From the NCBI GenBank assembly GCA_902491055.1, contig CABUGI010000033.1, positions 1-18,152 on the forward strand: 18,152 nucleotides of DNA. Direction: 5' to 3'. The notes beneath the pieces were generated by a model that was not told the DNA's origin, searched no databases, and saw only the letters and a list, made by a program, of their open reading frames with translations. Position numbers and translations under genes: made by a program. Position 1 is the first letter of the stretch. Every line of letters starts with the position of its first letter. Shown here piece by piece: positions 6,687-14,023 of the stretch. This stretch comes from an uncultured Collinsella sp. (GTDB lineage Bacteria > Actinomycetota > Coriobacteriia > Coriobacteriales > Coriobacteriaceae).

Positions 6687-9123
6687 AAAATCGTTCTTTA
6701 ATCCGTTTTCGTCGCTGCTGCTTGCACTTGCCGGCTTGGCCTTTTTGGTCGACGTTGTACCGCAGGCGCAAGGCCAGACAGGAGTGTTCGCACCTGCCGT
6801 GCTGTTTTTGATGTGGCTGGTTGGCGGCCTGGTGCGCCTGTTCTACGAAAACGAAGCCAAGCGCAGCTTCGACCGGCACATGTTTAAGGCGAACCATGCG
6901 GCCGTTTGGAAACGTGTCGACGCTTGCTGGATCCAAGTCGATGCTGACCGGCTTGTGCCCGGCGATGTGATTCGCCTGTATGCCGGTATGCTCTGCCCGG
7001 TCGATGCGGTTCTTGCCAAGGGCGACCACATCCTTGTCTCCGAATCGTCGCTTACGGGCGAGAGCGGTCAGACCGTCAAGCGAGAAGGGGAGGCCGTCCG
7101 TGCTGGAACGACCATCGTTGACGGCAAGGCATCGGCAACCGTTCTCGCTCGCGTTGCCGAGGAGCCGCCCACATCGCCGCGGCGCGCTCGGCTAGGCACG
7201 CAGTTTGGCGCTGGTGCCAGGAGCATCTGTGCCGCCCTGGTAAGGCGCATGCTCATCGTGCTGCCGTTTGTCATTATGATTCGAGGTTTTGTGCTGGGCG
7301 ACTGGCCGCAGGCCCTGCTGTTTGCCCTGGGCACGGCCGTTGGCCTGGTCCCCGAGATGCTGCCAGTCGTCACAAGCGTGTGCCTTTCGGGCAGCGCGCA
7401 TCGCCTTAAGAACAAACAGGTCATTGTTAAAAACGTTGACGCCATGGAGTCGCTGGGCTCCATGGACGTGGTGTGCGTGGACAAGACGGGCACGCTCACC
7501 GAGGACGCCGCGGTGCTCGAGTACTATACCGATATCCTGGGCAACGAAAGCGAGCAAACGCTCAACCTGGCGTATTTGGAGAGTACGAGCCAGGGAGCGG
7601 CCGCCAACCAGCTCAACCGGGCCATTGCCGACGCGTGCGCCGCGCCCGAGTTGCGTCTCGCCGCCAAAGACCTCGCAGGTGCATTTACCCTGCACGCATC
7701 TGATCCTTTCGACCACGTCACCAAGGCTTCGGGCGTTAAGCTCGATGCCACGCCTGGGGCGCTTGATTGCCTGGGGCTGCAGGCTCGTCCTAGCAATCAC
7801 TTGACCATCGTAAAGGGCGAGGTCGAAAGCGTGTGCGCTCGTTGTGCCTGGGCCAACTTTAAAGGGGAACTCGTCCCCATGGACGCCGCGGGCCGCCAGA
7901 GCGCCTATGAGGTTGCCGAGGACATGCGTGCCGACGGCATCAAGGTCCTCGCCGTTGCCTACAGCACAACGTCTTCGGATTGGGGTGACCTGGTGCTCTG
8001 CGGCTTTTTGGGCTTTTTCGATCGGCCCAAGGCAAGCGCTCGCGCCGCCGTGGGCGCGCTGTCCGACCTTTCCGTTGAGGTGCGCGTGCTTACCGGTGAC
8101 TCGGCTTCGGTTGCCCGGTCAACCTGTTCGCGCCTGGGCATTCCTGCCGATAGCGTTATCACCGGCAGCATGCTCGATGCCATGGAGGAGTCCGAGGCGC
8201 TTGTTCGCGTGGGGCGTACTCGTGTGTTTGCCGAGCTCACGCCCGCGCAAAAGGCTCATATCGTCAGTCTCATTCGACTCTCTGGCCATACGGTCGGCTA
8301 TATCGGCGATGGTGTGAACGACGTGCCGGCGCTGACGTCGGCAGATGTCGGCATCGTTGTGGACTCGGCGGCAGCGGAATCCAAAAAGGTTGCTGATCTG
8401 GTACTGCTCAAGCGGGACCTGGGCGTGGTCGCCGAGGGCGTCAGCGAAGGTAGGACTTCGTTCGCCAACGCTTCCAAGTACATTCGCATCGCCTCGAGTT
8501 CCAACTTTGGCAACATCTGCTCGGTTGCCGGCTCGAGCATCTTCCTGCCGTTTTTGCCGGCGACCGCCGCTCAGCTGCTTTTGCTCAACCTGTGCTATGA
8601 CGCCACCTGCCTGGCACTCTCGTGGGATAACGTCGACGATGTGGAGATCGCTCGTCCCAAGGCATGGTCGGGCAAGGGCCTCGGCAGCTTTATGCTTCAC
8701 TTTGGCTTCGCGAGCTCGGCGTTTGACATCATCACGTTTGCCATTTTGCTCCTGGGCGTTTGCCCCGCGGTGTGCGGTGGGTCCTTTGCCACGTTGGGCG
8801 CTGCGGGCCAGGCAGCCTTTATCGCGACCTTCCAGACCGGATGGTTGCTGGAGTGCGCTTGGACCGAATCGCTCGTGCTCCTCGTCTTGCGAGCGCGCAA
8901 TGTTCGCCACGGGGACCGGCCGTGTCGTCCGCTCGTGATAATGGTCGCCACCATGCTTATCGCCTCGGCTCTTCTCGCACTGAGCCCTGCCACACAACTG
9001 CTCGGCCTTGCCACGCTGCCCATGTGGTATCTGGGCATCGTTGCACTGCTGAGCGTGTTGTATCTTGTTGTTGTTTCGACGCTCAAGCGGGTTTACCTGT
9101 CCCACTCGAGCAGTCTTTTCTAG
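6679..9123 (+). CDS. Divergent MgtA-like cation P-type ATPase lacking the N-terminal domain
   Basis: The 814-residue protein has all catalytic P-type ATPase motifs: TGES in the actuator domain (126-129), DKTGTLT with phosphorylated Asp268, TGD, and GDGVND (543-548). The helix-four motif VGLVPEMLP and the WDNVD segment match the downstream MgtA (VGLTPEMLP, WDNVD), which places it in the Mg2+-ATPase branch (type IIIB). It begins almost at the first membrane helix (NPF), so about 85 residues of the usual N-terminal cation-ATPase domain are missing. Several motifs differ from the neighbour: KGE instead of KGA in the nucleotide domain (K379), DRPK instead of DPPK, and LSWDNVD instead of IPWDNVD in the ion path. 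It may therefore carry another ion or have altered control. Start ATG 6679 has GAAAGAGG just upstream. It ends nine bases before a winged-helix gene, so the two are probably one operon. Confidence 0.88.
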   Translation: MIKKSFFNPFSSLLLALAGLAFLVDVVPQAQGQTGVFAPAVLFLMWLVGGLVRLFYENEAKRSFDRHMFKANHAAVWKRVDACWIQVDADRLVPGDVIRLYAGMLCPVDAVLAKGDHILVSESSLTGESGQTVKREGEAVRAGTTIVDGKASATVLARVAEEPPTSPRRARLGTQFGAGARSICAALVRRMLIVLPFVIMIRGFVLGDWPQALLFALGTAVGLVPEMLPVVTSVCLSGSAHRLKNKQVIVKNVDAMESLGSMDVVCVDKTGTLTEDAAVLEYYTDILGNESEQTLNLAYLESTSQGAAANQLNRAIADACAAPELRLAAKDLAGAFTLHASDPFDHVTKASGVKLDATPGALDCLGLQARPSNHLTIVKGEVESVCARCAWANFKGELVPMDAAGRQSAYEVAEDMRADGIKVLAVAYSTTSSDWGDLVLCGFLGFFDRPKASARAAVGALSDLSVEVRVLTGDSASVARSTCSRLGIPADSVITGSMLDAMEESEALVRVGRTRVFAELTPAQKAHIVSLIRLSGHTVGYIGDGVNDVPALTSADVGIVVDSAAAESKKVADLVLLKRDLGVVAEGVSEGRTSFANASKYIRIASSSNFGNICSVAGSSIFLPFLPATAAQLLLLNLCYDATCLALSWDNVDDVEIARPKAWSGKGLGSFMLHFGFASSAFDIITFAILLLGVCPAVCGGSFATLGAAGQAAFIATFQTGWLLECAWTESLVLLVLRARNVRHGDRPCRPLVIMVATMLIASALLALSPATQLLGLATLPMWYLGIVALLSVLYLVVVSTLKRVYLSHSSSLF

Positions 9124-9132
9124 GGCGGTTCT

Positions 9133-9615
9133 ATGCGTACCAACAGAACCAACATAGCGATTACGCCGGCAGAGGCCGCCGAGCTCAGCAGTGCGCTGTT
9201 CTCGTCCGGTAGCGCCGCCGCTCTCGAACTTGCACCCGTGTTTGCCGATATCGCATCGGGCAGGCTGACCGCCATAGAGCTGGCGGTTGCCGGCTCGCAG
9301 ACAAGCGACGCAGCGGAGCCCATCGTTATTGACGGTCTTTCCATCGATCTGGCTTCGCGCACTGTTAAAGTGTCGGGCGCGGCCGTTTCGCTCACGCCCA
9401 AAGAGTTCGATATCCTGGCCTTTTTGGCGAGCAACCGGGGCACAGTCTTTAGCAAAGAGTAAATCTATCGCGCTGTATGGCAAGACGAATATCTGCTCGA
9501 TGACAGTAACATCATGGCCTTTGTCCGCAAGATCCGAAAGAAGATTGAACCCGAGCCCGACAATCCCCGTTACCTGCTAACTGTTTGGGGCGTGGGCTAT
9601 AAAATGGCCGAGTAA
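9133..9615 (+). pseudogene. Receiver-less OmpR/PhoB-type winged-helix regulator, broken by an in-frame TAA
   Basis: The frame encodes about 160 residues but has a TAA at 9460-9462 (codon 110). On both sides the same frame gives an unbroken OmpR/PhoB DNA-binding domain: VSLTPKEFDILAFLASNRG and VFSKE before the stop, IYRAVW, then NIMAFVRKIRKKIE (recognition helix) and YLLTVWGVGYKMAE after it. Family members usually have Gln here (SKEQIYRAVW), so a single C-to-T change (CAA to TAA) explains the stop. Residues 1-50 are not a receiver domain and have no phosphorylation-site pattern I can identify. The truncated product would lack the recognition helix and could not bind DNA in the normal way. It sits nine bases after one P-type ATPase gene and upstream of mgtA, so it was probably their regulator. 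A sequencing error remains possible. Confidence 0.85.
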
Positions 9616-9680
9616 CGTGTTGAATCGTCCGCTTCTATCGACCCCAAAAGTCACTCTGACAATCCTTGCTAAATCGCAAG

Positions 9681-9730
9681 AAAGCCGCAAGAAACCAGCC
9701 ATGTGCCCGGTCTTGCGGCTTTTCTATTCT
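9681..9730 (+). terminator. Terminator (or attenuator) between the regulator gene and mgtA
   Basis: A perfect 12-base inverted repeat (AAAGCCGCAAGA, 9681-9692, with its complement at 9711-9722) with an 18-base loop is followed by a T-rich tract (TCTATTCT). It can end the upstream operon 65 bases after the regulator stop. Because no strong separate promoter for mgtA is visible after it, read-through control of mgtA is also possible. Confidence 0.75.
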
Positions 9731-9754
9731 AAAGACAGTCGCAGACGCGAAGGG

Positions 9755-9826
9755 AAGGTGAGGACCGTGAGCGGCAGTGACAGTACCAGCAAGGCAGGGC
9801 GATGTCTGCCGGCGCAGGTCCACCTT
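9755..9826 (+). promoter_or_regulatory. Foldable leader upstream of mgtA, possible cation-responsive element
   Basis: AAGGT (9755-9759) and GGACC (9762-9766), separated by a two-base bulge, pair with GGTCCACCTT (9817-9826) to close a domain of about 50 bases. Inside is a second hairpin, GGCAG (9793-9797) with CTGCC (9806-9810). The opening GGTGAGG and the nearby TTAATG resemble pieces of the Mg2+ M-box riboswitch, but the conserved M-box core (GACGCCAATGGG) is not found, so it cannot be called an M-box. Location directly before mgtA is the main reason for interest. Confidence 0.35.
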
Positions 9827-9847
9827 AATGGCGGACGTCGCGGCTAG
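9767..9847 (+). CDS. Possible 26-residue leader peptide before mgtA
   Basis: GTG at 9767 has AAGGTGAGG just upstream (9755-9763) as a plausible ribosome binding site and opens 26 codons ending in TAG at 9845-9847, 38 bases before mgtA. The frame overlaps the foldable leader, so its translation would disrupt the outer stem. Salmonella mgtA is controlled by a leader peptide (MgtL), which makes this arrangement worth noting. The residues (Ser/Gly/Arg-rich, no Pro run) do not resemble MgtL, and chance is possible. Confidence 0.25.
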   Translation: MSGSDSTSKAGRCLPAQVHLNGGRRG

Positions 9848-9885
9848 ACGGCTCTGCATCCGATCGACAGAACGGAGCAAGGCAA

Positions 9886-12654
9886 TTGAAGAAGCTGAAT
9901 ATGCGCCATACGCCATCTGCAGTCCAGGCGCAAAACGAACTGATCAGGCATCGTGCAGAGGGCCGCATCCAGTATGCGGCAACTATCCCGCTGATGGACG
10001 CCATGTCCTGGGTGGGCTCGAACCTGGGCGGTCTGGACCGCGACGAGGTCGCGCACAGCGAGGCGGATAACGGGCGCAACGTGGTCACGCGCGGCAAGAA
10101 AAAGTCGCTTGCCCGCAAGCTCGCGGATGCATTCGTCAATCCCTTTACGGCAATCCTGTTTTTCCTAGCCATTATCTCGGCAACGACGGACATGATATTC
10201 CCGGCGTTGTCGATGATGGGCAGCACGCCGGAGGACTTTGACCCGCTGACGGTGATTATCATCACCACAATGGTGGTTCTTTCGGGCACGCTGCGCTATG
10301 TCCAGGAAGCGCGTAGCGGCAATGCGGCCGAAAAGCTGCTCGACATGATCACGACCACCGTGACGGTCACCCGCAAGAATGCCCCTAGGACCGAGATTTC
10401 CATCGACGACGTGGTGGTCGGCGACATCGTGCATCTGTCCGCCGGTGACATGATTCCCGCCGACGTGAGGATTATCGAGGCCAAGGACCTCTTTGTGAGC
10501 CAGGCCAGCCTGACGGGCGAGAGTGAGCCGGTCGAGAAGATCCCCGCGACCTGCACCGAGTCCGATTCGGCCACGTCGTTCGAGAATATTGCCCTCATGG
10601 GCAGCAGTGTGATATCGGGCAGCGCGACGTCGCTCGTCTTTAGCGTGGGCGAGCAGGCCCTGTTTGGTTCCATGGCGTCGAGCCTGTCCGACGACGCTGT
10701 GGAGACGAGCTTTTCCAAGGGCGTCAACAGCGTCTCGTGGGTGCTCATCCGCTTTATGATGGTAATGGTTCCGTTTGTCTTTTTGATCAACGGCGTCACG
10801 AAGGGCAATTGGCTCGATGCCGGCCTGTTCGCCATCAGCATTGCCGTGGGTCTGACGCCCGAGATGCTGCCCATGATCGTTACCACGTGCCTTGCCAAGG
10901 GCGCGGTTGCCATGAGTAAAAAGCAGACGATCGTTAAGAACCTCAACTCGATTCAAAACTTTGGCGCGATGGACGTGCTGTGCACGGACAAGACCGGCAC
11001 GCTGACGCAGGACCAGGTGGTGCTGGAGTATCACTGGAACATCGACGGCCAGGAGGATTCGCGCGTTTTGCGCCACGCCTACCTCAACAGCTATTTCCAG
11101 ACGGGCTATAAGAATCTGATGGATCTGGCGATTATCAAGTGCACGGAGGAAGAGGAGCAAAACGACCCGAGTCTCACCGATCTTTCCGAGGCTTACGTGA
11201 AGGTCGATGAGGTGCCGTTCGACTTTACGCGCCGTCGCCTTACCACCGTGGTGCGCGATCGCAGCGGCAAGACCCAGATGGTTACCAAGGGCGCGGTCGA
11301 GGAGATGCTGTCGGTGTGCTCGCATGTCGAGGTCGACGGCGGCGTTCATGCTCTGGACGACGGGGTGCGCGAGCGCATTCTAGCGACAGTTGCCGACCTT
11401 AATGACGACGGTTTCCGCGTGCTGGCGATTGCTCAAAAGTCCAACCCTTCGCCCGCCGGCGCCTTTAGCGCCGAGGACGAGCGCGACATGGTCCTAATCG
11501 GCTACCTGGCCTTTTTGGATCCGCCCAAAGAGTCCACGGCCGATGCGATCGAGGCGCTGCACAATCACGGCGTTGCCACCAAGATCCTGACGGGCGACAA
11601 CGAGAAGGTTACGCGTACCATCTGCAAACAGGTGGGGCTGCAGGTCAACAACATGTTGCTCGGCAGCGACATAGCTGACATGGATGACGCCGAGCTCTCT
11701 CGCCGGGCCGAGGACGTGCAGGTGTTTGCCAAGCTCACGCCCGACCAAAAGGCGCGCGTCGTTTCCGTCCTGCGCGCGAACGGGCATGTGGTGGGCTATA
11801 TGGGCGACGGTATCAACGACGCCTCTGCCATGAAGTCGTCCGACATCGGCATCTCGGTCGACACGGCCGTCGACGTTGCTAAGGAGTCCGCCGACATCAT
11901 CTTGCTCGAGAAGGATCTGATGGTGCTCGAGGAGGGCATCATCGAGGGGCGTAAGACCTACGCCAACATGATTAAGTACATCAAGATGACCGCGAGCTCC
12001 AACTTTGGCAACATGTTTAGCGTGCTTGCCGCGTCTGCCCTGCTGCCGTTTTTGCCCATGATGAGCATCCAACTGATCTTGCTCAACCTGATTTATGACT
12101 GCAGCTGCCTGGCGATTCCCTGGGACAACGTGGACGAGGAGTTCCTGCGCGTGCCGCGTACCTGGGATGCGTCGAGTGTCGGCAGGTTCATGATCTGGAT
12201 TGGGCCCACCAGCTCCATCTTCGACTTTATGACCTACATCTTTATGTACTTTGTCTTCTGCCCGTTGTTTGTGAGCCACGGCGTGCTGTTCAACGAGCTG
12301 GCGAGCGTCTACTCGGGCGCCATGCTGGAGCAGATACAGCTGGCCTACATCGCGCTGTTCCAGGCTGGTTGGTTCGTCGAGTCCATGTGGAGCCAGACCT
12401 TGGTTATCCATATGATTCGCACGCCCAAGCTACCGTTTATCCAGAGCCGTGCCTCGGCTCCGGTGATGCTGCTCACGATGACGGGCATCGCGCTGCTCAC
12501 GCTGATCCCGTTTAGCCCGCTTGGCCCCACGCTGGGTCTGGGAGCACTGCCCATCGAGTACTTCTTGTTCCTGATTCCGTGCATCTTGCTGTACATGGCG
12601 CTGGCGACGAGCCTTAAGAAGGCCTATGTCAAGCGTTACGGCGAGCTGCTGTAG
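9886..12654 (+). CDS. mgtA: Magnesium-translocating P-type ATPase
   Basis: This 922-residue protein has the full MgtA/MgtB architecture and length. The N-terminal cation-ATPase domain (about 20-90) is followed by helices one and two (about 88-140), the actuator domain with TGES (210-213), helices three and four with VGLTPEMLP, phosphorylation motif DKTGTLT (Asp368), KGA (468-470), LDPPKES, TGDNEKV and GDGINDA (640-645). Six C-terminal helices include PWDNVDEEFL, which is typical of the Mg2+ branch. It imports Mg2+ across the cytoplasmic membrane using ATP. Start TTG 9886 has GGAG eight bases upstream; ATG 9901 is an alternative. A terminator and a foldable leader lie upstream, so expression may be set at RNA level. 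A 51-codon membrane protein gene follows after 29 bases, and a divergent paralogue lies upstream. Confidence 0.93.
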   Translation: MKKLNMRHTPSAVQAQNELIRHRAEGRIQYAATIPLMDAMSWVGSNLGGLDRDEVAHSEADNGRNVVTRGKKKSLARKLADAFVNPFTAILFFLAIISATTDMIFPALSMMGSTPEDFDPLTVIIITTMVVLSGTLRYVQEARSGNAAEKLLDMITTTVTVTRKNAPRTEISIDDVVVGDIVHLSAGDMIPADVRIIEAKDLFVSQASLTGESEPVEKIPATCTESDSATSFENIALMGSSVISGSATSLVFSVGEQALFGSMASSLSDDAVETSFSKGVNSVSWVLIRFMMVMVPFVFLINGVTKGNWLDAGLFAISIAVGLTPEMLPMIVTTCLAKGAVAMSKKQTIVKNLNSIQNFGAMDVLCTDKTGTLTQDQVVLEYHWNIDGQEDSRVLRHAYLNSYFQTGYKNLMDLAIIKCTEEEEQNDPSLTDLSEAYVKVDEVPFDFTRRRLTTVVRDRSGKTQMVTKGAVEEMLSVCSHVEVDGGVHALDDGVRERILATVADLNDDGFRVLAIAQKSNPSPAGAFSAEDERDMVLIGYLAFLDPPKESTADAIEALHNHGVATKILTGDNEKVTRTICKQVGLQVNNMLLGSDIADMDDAELSRRAEDVQVFAKLTPDQKARVVSVLRANGHVVGYMGDGINDASAMKSSDIGISVDTAVDVAKESADIILLEKDLMVLEEGIIEGRKTYANMIKYIKMTASSNFGNMFSVLAASALLPFLPMMSIQLILLNLIYDCSCLAIPWDNVDEEFLRVPRTWDASSVGRFMIWIGPTSSIFDFMTYIFMYFVFCPLFVSHGVLFNELASVYSGAMLEQIQLAYIALFQAGWFVESMWSQTLVIHMIRTPKLPFIQSRASAPVMLLTMTGIALLTLIPFSPLGPTLGLGALPIEYFLFLIPCILLYMALATSLKKAYVKRYGELL

Positions 12655-12683
12655 CTGACTTCGATGTAGAGAGGAGCGTTTAC

Positions 12684-12839
12684 ATGAACTGGGCTCAGAT
12701 TTGGATCGATTTGTTTGGGACTACGGAGTGGCTTGGGCTCAACATGGGCTTTTGGGTGGCCAATGGCGTTGTCCTGGTGATTGTCATCATTATGAACGTC
12801 GTCTTTTGGAGCATGAAACCGCTGCCGAAGGATGAATAA
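12684..12839 (+). CDS. 51-residue single-span membrane protein directly behind mgtA
   Basis: ATG 12684 has a strong ribosome binding site, GAGGAG (12671-12676), seven bases upstream and opens 51 codons to TAA at 12837. The N-terminal 20 residues are Trp-rich and amphipathic (MNWAQIWIDLFGTTEWLGLN). Residues about 22-43 form one hydrophobic helix, and the tail is short and charged (KPLPKDE). It lies 29 bases behind mgtA on the same strand with no terminator between, so the two should be co-transcribed. I recognise no family. Small membrane proteins are known partners of P-type ATPases (MgtS with MgtA, MgtR with MgtC/MgtA, KdpF with KdpABC), so an accessory or regulatory subunit of MgtA is the natural inference. 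The length and sequence do not match those known proteins by eye. Confidence 0.8.
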   Translation: MNWAQIWIDLFGTTEWLGLNMGFWVANGVVLVIVIIMNVVFWSMKPLPKDE

Positions 12840-12894
12840 CATGCATGGGGTTGCCTGCGCCGCTGTGTCAAAATAAACACTCGAATGATGTACA

Positions 12895-12927
12895 AATGTA
12901 ACAAAGGGACGGTCCCTTTGTCACATT
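12895..12927. repeat. Palindromic intergenic repeat, copy 2
   Basis: Arms AATGTAACAAAGGGAC (12895-12910) and GTCCCTTTGTCACATT (12912-12927) pair with one A-C mismatch around a central G. The core is identical to copy 1 at 5128-5160 while the outer arm bases differ on both sides together. It lies between the mgtA operon and dus and may act as a weak terminator. Confidence 0.8.
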
Positions 12928-12946
12928 GATTTGAAAGTTGATGTCG

Positions 12947-13900
12947 ATGATTCTATCGCTGGCTCCCATGGAGGGGATTACCGGGCATGTGTTCCGCCGC
13001 GTGCATGCGGAATGCTTTGGCGCGCTCGACTGCTACTACACGCCGTTTTTGCCGCCGCCGCGGGTGGGCAATTGCTTTGGCGGCAAGGCGTTTAAGGAGG
13101 TCGATCCTGCCAGCAACCAGGGGCTTAACGTGGTGCCCCAGCTCATGTCCAAGAACGCGGATGAGTTTGTGTGGGCGGCGCAGGTGCTCGCCGATATGGG
13201 CTACCACGAGGTCAACCTCAACTTGGGATGTCCCTCGGGAACGGTCGTTGCCAAGGGCAAGGGTTCGGGCTTTCTGCGCAACCTGGATGAGCTCGAGGTG
13301 TTTTTGAGCGACGTGTGCGAGCGCTCGCCCTTGCCGGTGTCGGTCAAGACCAGGCTGGGGCTTGAGAGCGATGCTGAGTACGAGCGCGTGCTCGACCTGT
13401 ATTGCCGCATGCCGCTGGCGGAGCTGATTGTTCATCCACGTGTGCAGAAGGACCGCTATACGGGCTCGCCGCGCAAAGAGTTTTACGGCGAGACACTTGA
13501 GCGGACGCCGTTCCCGGTAGCCTATAACGGCGACATTTTTGACCTCGAGGACATGGATGCGCTGGTTGCTGCCTATCCCGACACGCGCCATGTAATGCTG
13601 GGTCGCGGTCTGCTTGCAAACCCTGCACTGGCACGCATGGTAAACGGCGGCCCTGCCGCCACCATCGCCGAGCTGCAACGTTTCCATGACACGCTGTTTG
13701 CGGCCTATGCGGACGAGATTGGCGGCAATGCAGTCTTTCGCATGAAGGAATGGTGGTACTACGCCAAGTGCGCTTTCGCCGATCCAGCCACCGTCCACAA
13801 GCTCGTTCGCAAAACCAAGAAGGTCGATGAATACCGCGCCGCCGTCGACCGCGTCTTCCGCGAGCAGCCGCTTGCACCCGTTGCCCGCTTCCACGGCTAG
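12947..13900 (+). CDS. dus: tRNA-dihydrouridine synthase
   Basis: The 317-residue protein starts with the family opening LAPMEGITG and folds as an FMN TIM barrel. It shows the active-site segment NLNLGCPSGTV (catalytic Cys95), KGKGSGFLRN, SVKTRLG, IVHPRVQKDRYTG and the FMN-phosphate region YNGDIFD with MLGRGLLANP. These enzymes reduce specific uridines in the D-loop of tRNA using FMN and NADPH. Which Dus subfamily it belongs to cannot be decided by eye. ATG 12947 gives the normal family start and a weak GAAAG nine bases upstream; ATG 12941 and TTG 12938 are alternatives. It is preceded by palindromic repeat copy 2 and followed by two inverted repeats, and is convergent with the glutaredoxin gene. 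Confidence 0.93.
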   Translation: MILSLAPMEGITGHVFRRVHAECFGALDCYYTPFLPPPRVGNCFGGKAFKEVDPASNQGLNVVPQLMSKNADEFVWAAQVLADMGYHEVNLNLGCPSGTVVAKGKGSGFLRNLDELEVFLSDVCERSPLPVSVKTRLGLESDAEYERVLDLYCRMPLAELIVHPRVQKDRYTGSPRKEFYGETLERTPFPVAYNGDIFDLEDMDALVAAYPDTRHVMLGRGLLANPALARMVNGGPAATIAELQRFHDTLFAAYADEIGGNAVFRMKEWWYYAKCAFADPATVHKLVRKTKKVDEYRAAVDRVFREQPLAPVARFHG

Positions 13901-13927
13901 TCGTTTAAGAACGTCCCAAACGACTAG
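13897..13927. repeat. Inverted repeat overlapping the dus stop codon
   Basis: CTAGTCGTTT (13897-13906) and AAACGACTAG (13918-13927) are perfect 10-base arms around an 11-base centre. The left arm contains the dus stop codon. No T run follows, so it is a weak terminator candidate or another intergenic repeat. Confidence 0.65.
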
Positions 13928-13937
13928 GTCCAAAAGC

Positions 13938-13992
13938 TGTACACCAGCATCCAAAGATGTCGAAAAATGTCGACTTTGGATGCTGGTGTACA
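13938..13992. repeat. Long perfect inverted repeat between convergent dus and glutaredoxin genes
   Basis: Arms TGTACACCAGCATCCAAAG (13938-13956) and its exact complement (13974-13992) are 19 bases long. The 17-base centre contains ATGTCGA twice and can extend the stem through GTCGA and TCGAC. It could stop transcription from both sides, but the lack of a T tract and the length suggest a mobile palindromic element of the REP/MITE kind. Confidence 0.75.
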
Positions 13993-14023
13993 TGTTTGGG
14001 GCGAGTTGGCCGCAATGGACGTG

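Noticed and set aside
9460..9462. Programmed stop-codon readthrough in the winged-helix gene
   Set aside because: TAA followed by A is not a leaky context and no selenocysteine- or pyrrolysine-type signal is seen; a nonsense mutation is simpler.
8119..9483. Long open frame of 454 codons on the minus strand over the first P-type ATPase
   Set aside because: Antisense shadow of a gene with intact catalytic motifs; no recognisable domain.
9751..9847. Canonical M-box (Mg2+) riboswitch upstream of mgtA
   Set aside because: Only GGTGAGG and TTAATG resemble the consensus; the conserved core around GACGCCAATGGG was not found, so I report only an unassigned foldable leader.
13938..13992. CRISPR-type repeat or tRNA-like structure
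   Set aside because: There is a single inverted repeat with no spacer-repeat periodicity and no cloverleaf.
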